From the NCBI GenBank assembly GCA_033060915.1, contig CM065380.1, positions 50,557,501-50,621,500 of the forward strand: 64,000 bases of DNA. The letters run 5' to 3'. The stretch is from Euryodendron excelsum. Taxonomy: Eukaryota; Streptophyta; Magnoliopsida; Ericales; Pentaphylacaceae. Made by a program: the position numbers and the translations under genes. Positions within the stretch are counted from its first letter, which is position 1. Each line of letters begins with the position of its first letter. This document shows positions 1 through 11,420 of this stretch, in pieces. The notes under the pieces were generated by a model that was given only the letters and a program-made list of their open reading frames with translations, did not search any database and was not told the origin of the DNA.

Positions 1-141
1 GAGTAACACCAAGTATATAATTTATTTTATATAATTTTTTGTTTACCTCAATTCTATATTTTATTATTTCACATCTAACATATGTATATGTTTTTGTTGA
101 GCACTAAACCATATTTTTTTAATTGTACTATTATTTCCTAG

Positions 142-1154
142 ATAAAGACAATGACGTTGCTAATGCGGTGGAACGTACCTTATGGAAGTTAGCACTAAAT
201 GAAACAATGCATGACTTGTTGAGAAGCCAATTTATAAAGTTTGTAACAAAGAAGGAACATTTGGTGCATCACTTGCATAAAAAAAAGGCAGCTAACCCAA
301 ATATTAATGTTCTTGACTGGTGGAGGTTGCATGGTGGAGATGCTCCTGAGTTAAGAAGTTTGGCAGTCAGAGTTGTCACAAAGTATTAGTTCTTTCTCAA
401 CTAAAAGATCTTGGAGTACATCCAGTTACATCCAAGTGTAAAGAGAAATCGACTTAACTCAACTCGAGCATATGCTTTGGTTTTATATCCATTCGAATCG
501 CAGCTTGTTATCTAGGTATAATTCTTGTTTATTTTTCTTTTTCTTTGTTATTGTTTTCACTTTTATGTTCTAGAAAAAAAATACCAATGGTTATGTTTTT
601 TTGAGGGGTATGGTTTTTAGGAGCTTTACCTTTTACTTTGGTTTTTGTAAGTCCAGAGATGCTAGTGGCATATGAATTTATTCATATTAAATGAACTTTT
701 AGTCTTTTATTCATATACATATGCTTTTTTTTCTAGGTACACCAAAAATTACAAGAAAGGGCCATATCGAAAATTGGATATTAATCCTAAGATCCACATA
801 GTTGATGAATCCATAATAAGGTTGGAATAAATGCGTTGGGCAAGAAGTAATGATAATCAAGGTCAAGATGTTCAAAGGCCACAATGCTCGTTGTTTGCTG
901 AGTTACATGGGCAAAACAAGACAACTACTCACCAAAATGAATCAACACACCTCTTTGGCTCTTCATCTAAAGCTACTTCAAATACATGTGTTGAAGAGCA
1001 AAATACTTCCACACGAGCTATTGGGCAATCAAGTATTAGAAGTTTTACGCATGGTGGAAGAGGAGGGAGGCGAGGAATTATTGGACGAGGAGGACGTCGA
1101 AATGCTGGAGTTGGTCCCTCAAATGTGAGGGGGAAAAGGACGATTGTTAAGTAA
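142..1154 (+). pseudogene. hAT-superfamily transposase, C-terminal remnant
   Basis: This is the C-terminal end of a plant hAT transposase of the DUF659 type. The reading frame at 142-386 contains the dimerisation signature NVLDWWRLHGGDAPELRSLA, followed by a frame-shifted CERNWS/HIH-like part (about 400-515). A canonical intron fits at 516-736 (gt at 516, ag before 737); joining the exons gives SRYTKNYKKGPYRK. The last part (737-1154) carries a glycine/arginine-rich tail. A second acceptor (ttttcctag) precedes 142, so more of the gene lay upstream. Stops and a frameshift between 387 and 515 and a stop at 828-830 show it is dead. The displayed open frames here start at TTG or internal codons and are not start sites. 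Family call is firm; exact clade is not. Confidence 0.7.
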
Positions 1155-1981
1155 ATCATTTCTTGTAAGATGTATACAAACATGTGCTTATTTTGTGAGT
1201 CTAGGAAGCTTTCACTTTCATATCTTATCTATCCTTTTTAGGTATTAATATAGTATGATATTGGTATTTTAGTTAATGGTTGTTTGTCTAATGTCGGTTC
1301 TTCTCTAGATTTTGGCTTTTTTTTGGTAGGCATGTACTTGGTGATGTATAATCACCCAAAATCACATATGAATATATCATATGTCTACTTAATGATATAT
1401 ACCACATGATATTTCTCATTTCTAATGTGCATGGCCATTTTGCTACAATTATAGTTTTTTAAATAGGATTTGTCTATTAAGGCCACTGCTATTTTGTTGC
1501 TGCTTATGAAATAAAGTAATGCTATACAAGGAAAAAAATTATACATAATTTATTACCAAAATGATGTAGTTGAATAAAATTTAATCACTTTAGAACAAAA
1601 CACTCATCATGATGTCTCTTAAATATAATAATACCACTGCCACATTATTTTGGTGGGTTTTCTGTACAAATTTTTTTGAAAGAATAGCATTTTTCTATGA
1701 AATATGGTGGTTTGTTTTTTTTTTTTTTTGGTACCTCCTTGTTGTTTGCTACTAGTGCTATACAGCAACCACAATAGCTATTGCAATAGTTTTGTTCTCT
1801 TTGGGCCAATGCTGCTATTGGTTAGTGTTTTTGCATGGAGTTACAATTTGGTTATGTTTTGTATGGTCAAAGTTTGATGTTGAATGCCCTATCCTTTATG
1901 CTAGATCATGTTTTGACTTTGTAAGGTAATTGCTACTTCCTGTTATGTGAAATTTGCTCCATATTTTTTTTTATAAAAAAT
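1155..1981. other. AT-rich DNA 3' of the hAT remnant, no gene seen
   Basis: I see no coding signal. The stretch is AT-rich with homopolymer T runs (about 1713-1730) and probably includes the 3' part of the hAT element, but I could not identify its terminal inverted repeat. Confidence 0.4.
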
Positions 1982-2177
1982 TGTAAGTGAAATTTTTAGG
2001 AAGGCCTGATTGAATACGTGAACCAAATTTGAGAACAATCTGTAAGAGAAGAAGACAGTGAGAATTCATCGACCCTCTTTAGGGTGATAGCACTCTGATG
2101 ATTAAGTTAGCAAACTTAATCACAATTTAAATGATGAATGCCCAACTATAACTCAAGCGAACATACCTTGCTCCTTA
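1982..2177 (-). repeat. 3' LTR remnant of the gypsy element
   Basis: This 196-bp stretch matches 5583-5787 of the intact 5' LTR with scattered differences and a roughly 10-bp indel. Homology stops abruptly at 2177, where RNase H sequence begins. Confidence 0.75.
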
Positions 2178-3545
2178 CGTCAGCAAGTACCTGACCTCTT
2201 ACCGCTGATATAGGTTGATACTTGATGTCGAATTCACCCAGCTCCACAGCCCATTTCGCCAATCTGCTGAAGAAATCTGCTCTTCAGAAGAGTGATTTTA
2301 ACTGATGATCCGTGAGAACATTGATAATATAGGCTCTAAAGTCGTGCACTAGCTTGCGTGACGCCATCACTAATGCGAGGGCCAACTTTTCCAAAGGTAG
2401 ATACCTAGTTTATGCCCTTCGAAGAGTCTTGCTAACATAGTAAGTTGGCTTTAGTTACCTGTCTTGTTACCGAAGTAGGACAACACTGACTGCATTCTCT
2501 GAAATAGCTAGGTATAGATAGAGTTCCTCATGCTTGAATGGAGTGGAAAGGAGTGGTGGCTAGGCCAGATAACTCTTCAGATCGGCAAGGGCTTGATCAT
2601 TATCTAGGCCCCAGCTAAATCGCTCTTGTTTTTTTAAAAGTTGAAAAAATGGTCGGCACTTGTCTAAAGATCAGCTAATAAACTTGTTAAGAGTTGCTGC
2701 CATCCCAACCAACTTATGAACTTCCTTGATGTTTTTTAAGGCCTAAATGTTCTAGATTGCATTGATTTGTTATGGGTTTGCTTCAATTCCCCGATGCATA
2801 ACCAAGAATCCCAGGAACTTCCTCGAACTTACACCAAACACGCATTTAAACGCATGCAACCTCATCTTGTACTTTTTCAGGATGTCAAACACTCTTTTTA
2901 AGTTGCCAAGGTAGAGCCTATCGAGCTTGCTTTTAACCACCATGTGATCAATGTAGACTTCTACCGTATTGTCGATGTGCTCTTTGAACATCTCCGTGAC
3001 CAATGTTTGGGAGGTAGTATCAACATTCTTTAGCCTAAAGAACATAACTTTGCAGCTGATAAAGGCGGTCTTTTCTTGATCATCTTCGTGGAGTGGTATC
3101 TGGTGATACTTGCGATAGGCATACAAGAAGCTCATTCTTTCATATCTAGATATTGCATCTACGAGCTAATCAATTTTTGAAAGAGAGAAAGCTCCTTGGG
3201 GCATGCTCTATTTAGGTCGGTGAAGTCTACATACACTCTTCATTTGCCGTTCTTCTTCTTTACCTCCACTGTAATGGATAGCCAGTGTGAGTAATAGATT
3301 TCCCTCATTGCCTCTACTTCAATGAGCCTTTCCACCTCCTCTATTGCTGCATCCACGTACTATATAGCTGCCCTCCTTTTTTTTTGGACCATAGGTCGGC
3401 ACTGTGGGTCGACATTGAGTCTATGCCTGGCTACTTCTAGATCAATTCCCGGCATGTCATAAGGGGTCCAAGTAAAGATTTCGATGTAGTGTGTCAGCAG
3501 TTCAATTAGTGATTTTTTTTTCAATCTTGGACAAGGAGGTGCCAA
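2178..3545 (-). pseudogene. Ty3/gypsy reverse transcriptase-RNase H pseudogene
   Basis: Read on the minus strand from 3545 down. The first part (3545-3360) has the pre-RT segment FTWTPYDMPGIDLEVARHRL. The RT palm follows (3135-2770) with YHQIPLHEDDQEKTAF. The catalytic YxDD box reads YIDHM, so the second aspartate is lost. KEVHKLVGMAATLNKFIS (about 2740-2680) and LAKWAVELGEFDIKYQPIS (about 2260-2200) mark the RT connection and RNase H region. Several in-frame stops (for example about 2765-2740) separate these blocks. In a live element this enzyme copies the RNA into cDNA; this copy cannot. Confidence 0.8.
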
Positions 3546-3845
3546 TCACGAAGTACTTCTCCTTATCATATCAATCTATCTCCATTCTATTTAAGTCTTC
3601 CACGGCTTTCTTTTTAGGTGTCAGTCCGACATCATCGATAGTGGGCGTGTCCTCATGGAGTTCCATCATCTAGACATTACCTGCTTTTACTTTGGTGGTG
3701 CAAGCTGTCAAAAAACATTACTTGGCTACCACCTAATCTCCTCATATTTTTTTTACTCTTTCAGGGGATAGGAAGCGAATCAATTAGTGGTAGGTGGACA
3801 TTATGGCCTTCATGAGGGTACAACCACGTCCGGTCTATGATTGCA

Positions 3846-4031
3846 TTATAAAGGGGAAGGCACGTTGACCACTTGAAACTCTGTCTGAAGCGTAATTTCT
3901 TCTGCAGCACTAGGATTATCACCTTTTCTAGCTGCTAAACTGGGTCCGAACTGAATTCGATTAGAGGGTTGAGAGATGGTTGTAGGTTGGAATATTTTTA
4001 ACTTCAACTTATTGAAGAGGTCGTAATACAT
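3846..4031 (-). pseudogene. gypsy aspartic protease region, degenerate
   Basis: The minus-strand frame MYYDLFNKLKLKIFQPTT followed by FQVVNVPSP resembles the part of plant gypsy proteases downstream of the DTG/DSG active site. The active-site aspartate itself falls in the broken sequence to the right and is not readable in this frame. Position between gag and RT supports the call. Confidence 0.5.
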
Positions 4032-4151
4032 GACTTCAAATGAGCTCCCTTAATCAGAAGTCTCCTAAGGTCATAATCCCTAGCCACAACATCACCACCA
4101 GTGCGTTATTATGGGGCATCAGAAACCCCATCAAATCATCATCAGTAAAGT

Positions 4152-5434
4152 TTATGGCCTTAGCACTACCACTGATTTGACTTTCTTGGTAGAAGGCTCA
4201 ATTTGCATCACTTCCCTTAGAAGTGCTACTTTATAGATCTCAGTTTGATACTTATGAGGGTTTACCTCTACCGACCCTTTTGATCTATGTGACACTATAA
4301 TTACTTGGGGTGGCTTTGTTCGGGCTTCCTTCTGTGTGACACCATCCTGCTTACTTTGCTCTACTTTCCGTTTAATCTTTTTTAGGTCGATGTACTGGTC
4401 AAGGCCAGCTTTCACCAATTCTTCCAATTGATTTTTGAGGTGTCTACAGTGTTTTGTTTGGTGCCCTTTTTCCTTGTGATAGAAGCAAAACTTCCTTTGA
4501 TCCTGAGCTATAAGGTCTCTCGCTAACTTTGGTGGCCACTTGAAAAAAAGGCTTGTCTCGAATCTGGGGTAGAATTTTATAGATCGAGTCCTTAAATACT
4601 GTGTTAACCCCTTCAAGCATTTTTTTGCCCTGATTATTATTTTCATCATGCTGGGGCTTCTTGTTTTCCCTTCCGTCTTTTTTATCTGACTTCTCACTAA
4701 CCTTCTCCTGGATCGGCTGTGTAATGTCTTCTTTCACTCTGGCATATTGTTCAATTCTCAACATCAGGTCCTGTACCCCAGTAGTTGTTTACTTCATCAG
4801 GTATTGCCTCAAACGATGCTCCATGGGCAAGCTGATCTTGAATGATGCAACGACTAACTACTCACTGCGCTCCTCAATTTCGTTATAGGCCTCCAAGTAG
4901 AGTCTTAGGAATGCTCATAACCCTTCTCCATCGTTCTTCTGTAAGGTTTGCAAGTAATCTATCTCCTTAGGCTGCTTGTTGTTTGCAATAAAGCGAGCAG
5001 TGAATAGTTCAACAAGTTGTCTCTAACTTGCTATCGATCTGGACGATAACTTGTCAAACCATCGTAAAACTACTTCTCCAAAACTTAATGGGAAAACTTG
5101 GCACATTAGGGACTTATCTCCTCTCCACAACACCATTATCTATTTGTAGTGTCGAACATGATTGACGAGATCTGTCTTCCCATTGTAGGGTGTAAACTTT
5201 AGCGGTGTAAATTTTTTTGGAAGTCGGTGGGCCTCAATTTCCTCTGTAAAGGGTGTGGACGCGATCTGATCAAGGGATTTTTTGGCTATATCTTGGGTTA
5301 TCCACCTCGTAGGGCGCTTATCCTTGTTGTCTAGATACTCATTCAGCCATCAATCCCAGTCCTACTGTTCTGGATTGGCTCTTTTCAGATCTCTTATGGG
5401 TGGAGTTTGATTCCTCCCATGCTGTCAATCTTCC
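4152..5434 (-). pseudogene. gypsy gag, zinc-knuckle remnant
   Basis: The open part (4697-4152, minus) holds the knuckle-like motif CFYHKEKGHQTKHC followed by RHLKNQLEELVKAGL, the typical C-terminal part of plant Tat/Athila-like gag. The upstream part, to about 5434, has gag-like composition but is broken by stops and frameshifts. Gag would package the element's RNA in particles; this one is not translatable. Confidence 0.65.
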
Positions 5435-5582
5435 TATCTGTCCTTGTAGTGTTTAGTGCTGGAGGCGCGGCTTGCAGTCAGACGTGTGGCAAGGGAACTT
5501 AACTCCCTACTTGTGGGCTTAACTCTTCTTCTAAGAAAGTTGGCACTCATCATTGCTAGATTTTTCCACAAATGGCGCCAAT

Positions 5583-6046
5583 TGTAAGTGAAATTTTTAG
5601 GAAGGCTTGATTCAATACGCGAACCAAATTTGATGACCACGAACAACTTCCAAGAGAAGAAGACAGTAAGAATGCGTCGACCCTCTTTGGGTCGATAGTA
5701 CTCCGATGATTAAGTTAGCATGTTTAATCATAATGATTTAAATAATGAATGCCCAATTAGAACTCAAGTAAACGTACCTTACTCCTTAGTGACATGGTTT
5801 ATTTATAGGATTCGGAGGCCTTATTCCTTCGATGAATGGTATTCATTCTCCTTCTATGAGTCAATCACTTTTGGGTCTGTTTAAGATGGGTTTGGACATA
5901 TCTATGAATGTCCTAGTTAAGGTTGGCTTGGGACTCTTGCCTGTTGGGCCTGTCTCCTTAGGCTTAATTCACCCTATCAAGCCTGCCCACTTCAGATTGG
6001 CCTTGGCATATTTATTGTCTGGGCTCTCTAAGTTATTTGGCTCACA
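5583..6046 (-). repeat. 5' LTR of the gypsy element
   Basis: A 464-bp LTR, TGTGAG...CTTACA on the minus strand. Its left edge abuts the primer-binding-site-like TTGGCGCC. Its first 205 bp on the + strand recur at 1982-2177. Confidence 0.7.
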
Positions 6047-6851
6047 AAAACTATTTTCATAAGTTAGTAATATCCAAATCGCTTTACTTGTAGGATACTC
6101 TAGAATATTTATTAGGACAGACTATTGGAACGCACAAGAGACTGGTTATAATGATTTCAGCAACATAAGTAACAGAGTAAGTTTCTGCATCTATTTACAT
6201 TAAGCTATTAATTATATTAGATATAATTGTGTTTGTAAAAATTGTATATAACAGTAGCCTAATTTTGTTTTGGAACATGCATTTATGTTGGATCTTGTAT
6301 GTATCTAGTGCACTTAGCATTGACTTAATGTATTTTTGTTTTACATTTCTAGTCATTCATATTCTAGAAAATACAAGAAAGATGATGAGTTAATATTGGA
6401 AGCAAATCCATATTTAGAATTTAGAGTCTTTAGACATTAAACCCTAAAATATTGATTAAAAGTTTTTTATTTGAGTTTGTTAATAAATGTTCCCCTTACG
6501 AGTATTAACATTTTTAACATATTTCCCATAAGTTTCACATGCATTTCATGTGCGCTTCTTATAAGGATCCAAATAAGATTCTCATTAGTTTCCTTATAGT
6601 TTCTCATTAAGTTTCAATTAAGCACACTAAGTTTCCTTGAAGTATCCGTTGAAGTATGCATATGAGTTTTCACTGAACTTTCTAAAGATTTCCATTAAGT
6701 TTCATAAAAGCTTCTTATTAAGATTCCTATTAGGTATCCTGTTCGATTCTTGCTCATTTTCCTTATATTTTTTGGGTCACGTTTCTTGCTTCTGTTGTTC
6801 TAGCGTTTCCCGCTTTCGCTTCTTATTCTGGCAACAATGCTATGACTATTG
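6047..6851. other. Intergenic DNA with degenerate short repeats, no gene seen
   Basis: Between the gypsy element and the solo LTR. From about 6490 to 6740 the sequence repeats variants of ttaagtttcc and cattaagttt at irregular spacing, a degraded short tandem array. I see no coding potential. Confidence 0.35.
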
Positions 6852-9019
6852 TGTTGGTCCAATAGGCAACCCAAGAGGGGAGTGAATTGGGTTTTTCGAA
6901 AATTAATACAAGTTAAGATTAATTAAAATTAACCTAAACAATTATAGCAGTGATTAATCTATGTCCAAAGCAATGTTAACAATGGAAGCAAAGAAAACAG
7001 AGCAATAGAAGAGAGACACAGATTTACCGAGGTTCAACCACAAATCGTGGTCTACGTCCTCACCCCAAGACCTCCTTGAAGTCTTCTTCCACTATGTAAT
7101 CATCTATTACAAAATGGGCTGCTGATTGACAAAGTGCTCAGCTCACTCTACAAAGAACTCCTCACCGAGCTCTTCAATCCCCAAGTGGTTTTGTCCAAGC
7201 TCCACTCAAACTTACAAGAGTTTTGCTTCACACAAGAGAACTCTCTAAACTCCCAATTACAAGTGTATATGAATATACAAGAAACAAACAAACTCTTTAG
7301 CAAGAGTAGATTTACAATCAAAGCTCACTCAAGAATGAAACAGGAAGAATGTTTAGGAATATCAGGTTGATCAGTGATTCTTGTCTCTAGTTGTTTCTTC
7401 CTCTTGATTCTTGTGTATAAATGCAGTTGGAGGCTAGTATATATACCCTTGCATTGATTCCATCCGTTGGAGGTGGTTGAGTATCATAAATGTACGTCCA
7501 GTCCGTTATAACGTTAAGAAAAATAGCCGTTATATCAGAGGGAGTCGGCTCCAGGTCTATGGAGTTGACACTTCCTGCTTCTACATTTACCAGACGATGT
7601 TCACTGAGTTCATGAGTCCCCTCTTCATGTCGATGAGGCGACTCTCTGTTCATTCTGTCTTCACATCTTCGGCTTCTGCTGTCATGAGGCGACACTTCAT
7701 CTTCAGGTGTCCGCTCATTGATCATATTATCTACAAGCCTTTTACTTCTGCTGTCAAGAGGCGACTCTTTGTCTTCATGTGTCCGCTCATTGTTCATTTC
7801 ATTTTTAAGCCTTTTACTTCTGACTCCATGAGGCGACACTTCATGATAATGAGTCCACTCATTATCTATTTGATTTCCAGGCTTTTTGCTTCTGTGTTCA
7901 AGAGGCGACACTTCATTTCCATGAGTTCTCTCATTGTCCAGTTTGTCTTCATGCCTTTTTGCTTCTGTGTGCAAGAGGCGACACCTTACTTTCATGAGCC
8001 CCCTCATTGCCCCATTTTGTCTTCAGACCTTTTACGTCTGTGATCAGGAGGTGACTCCTCATTTCCATGAGTCCCCTCATTGCCCAGAATTTAGTATTCT
8101 ATCGTCCAATAATTCAGATCATCTTAGCATAGGTATAAAATCTTCAAGAAGTATGTCTTTAGGGTATGATGATCAATCAAATCTCTTTAACTCATCAGAG
8201 TTAACTTCTATTCAATTTGGATTGAATCAATCATTGGATATTGATCTTCTTTTTGAATCTCAAACAGTCAAAGCTTTATTAGATCAATGTTCATCTTTTC
8301 TTTTTCATTTCCAAAGCTTCCTCAACTACGTAGAGCTTCACAATGCTTCATTTCTGATTTCCTCTCTTTGTTAGTAATTCTTCATTCTTCATTAAAGATC
8401 ACTTCAATAAGACTTTTGTAGACTTGTTGAAATCTCTTCACATATCTAATCTTCATTGATTCTTTACACTGTAGAAGAATTCTTTACTTGGATTCCATGT
8501 AGAGATCAGATATTTATTGTGAGCAACTTCAATCACATAATCTAAAATTGATCTTTGCATACTAGATGTAATCATCTCTTGAGGCATTTACAATCTCTTC
8601 AACAAACAATACATCTTCAACTGAGTATTGCACCTCCTCAACTGATCTTTGCATATTCTGATGAAGTCTTTAGTCTGGTGCAAATCAGTCTTCATTGAAA
8701 CTATGCATACTTGAAAGAAGCTTTAATTGAACACCTTCAATCTCTTCGAGTGTGGAACATATGTTTGAAGTAGAGATAGGCGACAATCCTCTGTTTGGTT
8801 TATTGCATAACTCTTTGAATTCATTGCTTGCTTCTTGAACTTGTTGTGCATACTCTTTGACATGTATTAGACTTAAGATTTAACTTTAAGTCTAAGTTAT
8901 GAACTTTGTTAATCTGCACACTAAGTAGATTCATTAGTAAAATAACACAAGGTTTAGTTATCATCAAAATCAACATAGGAATTAACCTTGAGTCAACAAG
9001 GATCAACCTTGACTCAACA
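6852..9019. mobile_element. Solo LTR, 2168 bp, with perfect 5-bp target duplication
   Basis: The segment begins TGTTGGTCC and ends GACTCAACA, so its ends are inverted repeats (TGTTG/CAACA) as in LTRs. It is flanked by tattg at 6847-6851 and tattg at 9020-9024, a perfect 5-bp target-site duplication. No gag-pol, primer-binding site or polypurine tract lies inside, so it is a solo LTR formed by recombination, or a large non-coding LTR-like element. A 72-bp minisatellite sits in the middle. The family cannot be named from an LTR alone. Confidence 0.8.
7610..8095. repeat. 72-bp minisatellite inside the solo LTR
   Basis: About seven units are anchored by gaggcgac at roughly 7634, 7686, 7758, 7830, 7902, 7975 and (as gaggtgac) 8048. 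Spacing is 72-73 bp after a shorter first step. Because 72 is a multiple of three, the array reads open on both strands (206 codons at 8007-7387 minus, 188 at 7477-8043 plus). On the minus strand the unit encodes a charged 24-residue repeat around SPLDSRSKRL. I treat this as a by-product of period and not as a gene: it lies wholly in an LTR, with no plausible promoter or family match. Confidence 0.8.
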
Positions 9020-9024
9020 TATTG

Positions 9025-9466
9025 TTTTTCTTTTATTTATTTTAAATGCTATAAAATTGAAGTATTTTTTTAAGAAATTGATGAATAAAAAATAAAAAAA
9101 ATATTTAAATACCGTGTAAAAATATTTGTTGATATGCAAGGCCAACTCTAGCATAAAGCGAGCAAAGCACTTGCTTTAGGCCCCTAATTTTTTAAGACCC
9201 CAAATTTTAAAAATCATATATATTATTGTTAAGTCCTATATAATTTTTACATGAAAGAAACAAAATGGGCACAATCTAAATGGGAAAAAAGACCCATAAG
9301 AAAAGAAAAATAAAAGGCACAGTCTAAATGGGAAAAAAGACTCATAAGGAAATAATAAAAAAAAGCCTTAGTTTAGAGAAAAACACCCCATAAGAAAAGG
9401 AAATAAAAAAAAAAAAAACCAAACCAACTACACTAGCATTGAAAAAAGAAATGAAAAATTATATAC
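9025..9466. other. Old repeat fragment flanking the copia element
   Basis: No gene. From about 9140 the text gagcaaagcacttgcttta, followed by ggcccctaa, is typical of an old dispersed non-autonomous transposon end. Related text (ctctttaggcctcaaattg) occurs at the other side of the copia element near 15400. Low-complexity A-rich DNA fills 9280-9420. Confidence 0.35.
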
Positions 9467-9722
9467 TGTTATGTAATCAACGAAATGTAAATTGCAATAT
9501 TTCAGAAATAGATAAATTAATCACTCAAACCATTAATCTTATTCTTATTCTTCTTCTTCCTCTTCCTTATACTTGTATCTCTCAAAGACTTCTTTTATAG
9601 GCATACAACCATAGCCAGGAGTTACAACCATGCAAAGACTAAATACACCATTGGTAGTATACTAATGCAACATTATGGTGTACACTAATGCAGTATTATG
9701 GGTCATTCATTATATATTTACA
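9467..9722 (-). repeat. Putative 3' LTR of the copia element
   Basis: On the minus strand a purine-rich tract (tcaagagggag) is followed by TGTAAATATA; the candidate LTR ends ATAACA about 256 bp later. Ends TGT...ACA fit. With no second LTR copy in the window, the borders are tentative. Confidence 0.4.
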
Positions 9723-9996
9723 ATACTCCCTCTTGAATGACCATTTTACAAAGATTATGACTCATTAAAACCTTTTTAGGAAAACCCAATGGAAAAAAAT
9801 CTTAGCGAAGGAAAAAGATTACAACATTTTTGTGTAGTATAAAATGGAGTTTTGCACATTAAGATTGTCTCATTAAAACATTGCTAAGAAAAACCTAGTG
9901 GGACAAAAACTTAGCGAAGAAAAAAGAATCCAATACGCATACCCTTCAACATCTTTCCCTCACAAGCAAGCCTAACAAGCCCAATTATCTACACCT

Positions 9997-11420
9997 CTAG
10001 AATTTATATACCAGTTTCTTGAATATCGCAGTCGGTAAAGCTTTGATAAATAAAACAGTCAAATTGTCACTAGAATGTATCTGATGAACATCAAATTCAC
10101 CATTCTTTTGAAGCTCATATGTATAAAAGAATTTTGGTAAAATATGCTTAATTCTGTCACTTTTAATGTAGTCTCCCTTGATCGGTGCAATATACGTAAC
10201 ATTATCTTCATACAACACTATTACAGTATCTTTAAGCGAGCTTAATCCACACTTTTCTTGAATATGTTGGATCATAGATCTCAGCCAAATACATCTCTTC
10301 TTGTTTAATGGATTGAAATTATTCAAAATGATTTGATGAAATTATAGTCATTGTCTGTTTCATAGATCGCCATGAGATAGCGACGTCTCCATAAGTGAAT
10401 AGATATTCAGTTTGTGATCGAGTGTTATGTGGGTCACATAGATAACTAGCATCTGCATATCCAACTAACTACGACTTTGACCCATTTGTATAGAATAAAC
10501 TCATATCAGCTGTTCCTTAAATATAACAAAATATGTGTTTGATTCCTTTCCAATGCCATTGGGTTGGTGCAAAATCATATCTTATTAATAAGTTGACAGA
10601 AAATACTATGTGCAATCTTGTGCAATTTGAAAAATACATAAAAACACCTATTGCACTAAGATATGGTACTTTAGGACCAATAAGTTCTTCATTTTCTTCT
10701 TGAAGATGGTAATGATTTTTCTATACATCTAATGACCAAACAATCATTGAAGAACTTAATGGATGAGCTTTATCTGACAACAGACACATTATTTTGGTTA
10801 AGAGGGGTGAAGAATTTTTTTTTTTTTTTGGTTGAAGGGAGGATTAAGAAAAAAAATTTGATTTTTGGGAGATCTATACAAATATTCAAAAATCTACAGG
10901 GGTGAATAAAAATTTAAAAATTTTACGTGGGCCAATACACTATATTGTATCCAAAATATCCAAAATTTTATAAGGTATATAGGAGATTTTCAAAATTTTG
11001 GAGGGGTCGTGGCCCCTGCCACACCCCCCCCCCCCCCCTAATTCACCCCTGGCTTTATCTATATACAACTATTTTAAAACTTGCAAGTGCTTAATTTGTA
11101 AACCAAGGCAAAATTTCATTTGACCAAGATCTTCCATTTCAAACTTTCTTTAAACAACTTGCAACCTTAATAAGCTTTTTTGAATTTTCAGCTAAACTCA
11201 AATCGTCAACATATACAGCAATAATAGCAAAATCAAATTTTGATTTTCTAATGAAAATACATGGGCAAATTGGATCATTCACATATTCTTCTTTTAATAA
11301 ATATTTACTAAATTGATTATACCACATGTGTCCAGATTGTTTTAACCCAATGATCATTGAAGCTTAATAGAATGCATACTTCAGAGTTTTAAGTTATGTG
11401 CTTTAGGTATTTTAAATCCT
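9997..11420 (-). pseudogene. copia reverse transcriptase-RNase H pseudogene
   Basis: The minus-strand frame 11357-11139 has GLKQSGHMWYNQFSKYLL and AVYVDDLSL, so the RT catalytic YVDD box is kept. The frame continues to VLK-LYIDKA (about 11060), is interrupted by the insertion at 10776-11051, and resumes as DKAHPLSSSM. RNase H follows (10326-9997) with WLRSMIQHIQEKCGLSSL, LYEDN and DRIKHI...FF. Stops lie between the blocks. Confidence 0.8.
10776..11051. mobile_element. 276-bp insertion in copia RT with 9-bp target duplication
   Basis: gctttatct occurs at 10767-10775 and again at 11052-11060. Removing one copy plus the segment between restores the RT reading DKAHPLS, which proves an insertion. 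The insert contains an inner inverted pair, aggggtgaa (10803) and ttcacccct (11042), plus poly-T and poly-C runs. The outer ends (GACAACAG and CACCCCTGG) are not inverted repeats, so the class is uncertain; a 9-bp duplication would suit a Mutator-like MITE. Confidence 0.65.

Larger units (their letters stand above)
1982..6046 (-). mobile_element. Ty3/gypsy LTR retrotransposon, internally deleted
   Basis: On the minus strand the order is 5' LTR (5583-6046), primer-binding site, gag, protease, reverse transcriptase, RNase H, and a truncated 3' LTR (1982-2177). The LTR starts TGTGAG and ends CTTACA, a matching short inverted repeat. Next to the 5' LTR the minus strand reads TTGGCGCCATTTGTGG, resembling a primer-binding site for tRNA-Asp. 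Flanks are aaaat (1977-1981) and aaaac (6047-6051), a near match to a 5-bp target duplication. No integrase is present: RNase H coding sequence joins directly to the middle of the 3' LTR at 2177/2178, so one deletion removed integrase and the start of that LTR. All coding parts carry stops. Confidence 0.8.

Noticed and set aside
7477..8043. 188- and 206-codon open frames on opposite strands as genes
   Set aside because: Both arise from a 72-bp tandem repeat whose period is a multiple of three, and they lie inside a solo LTR.
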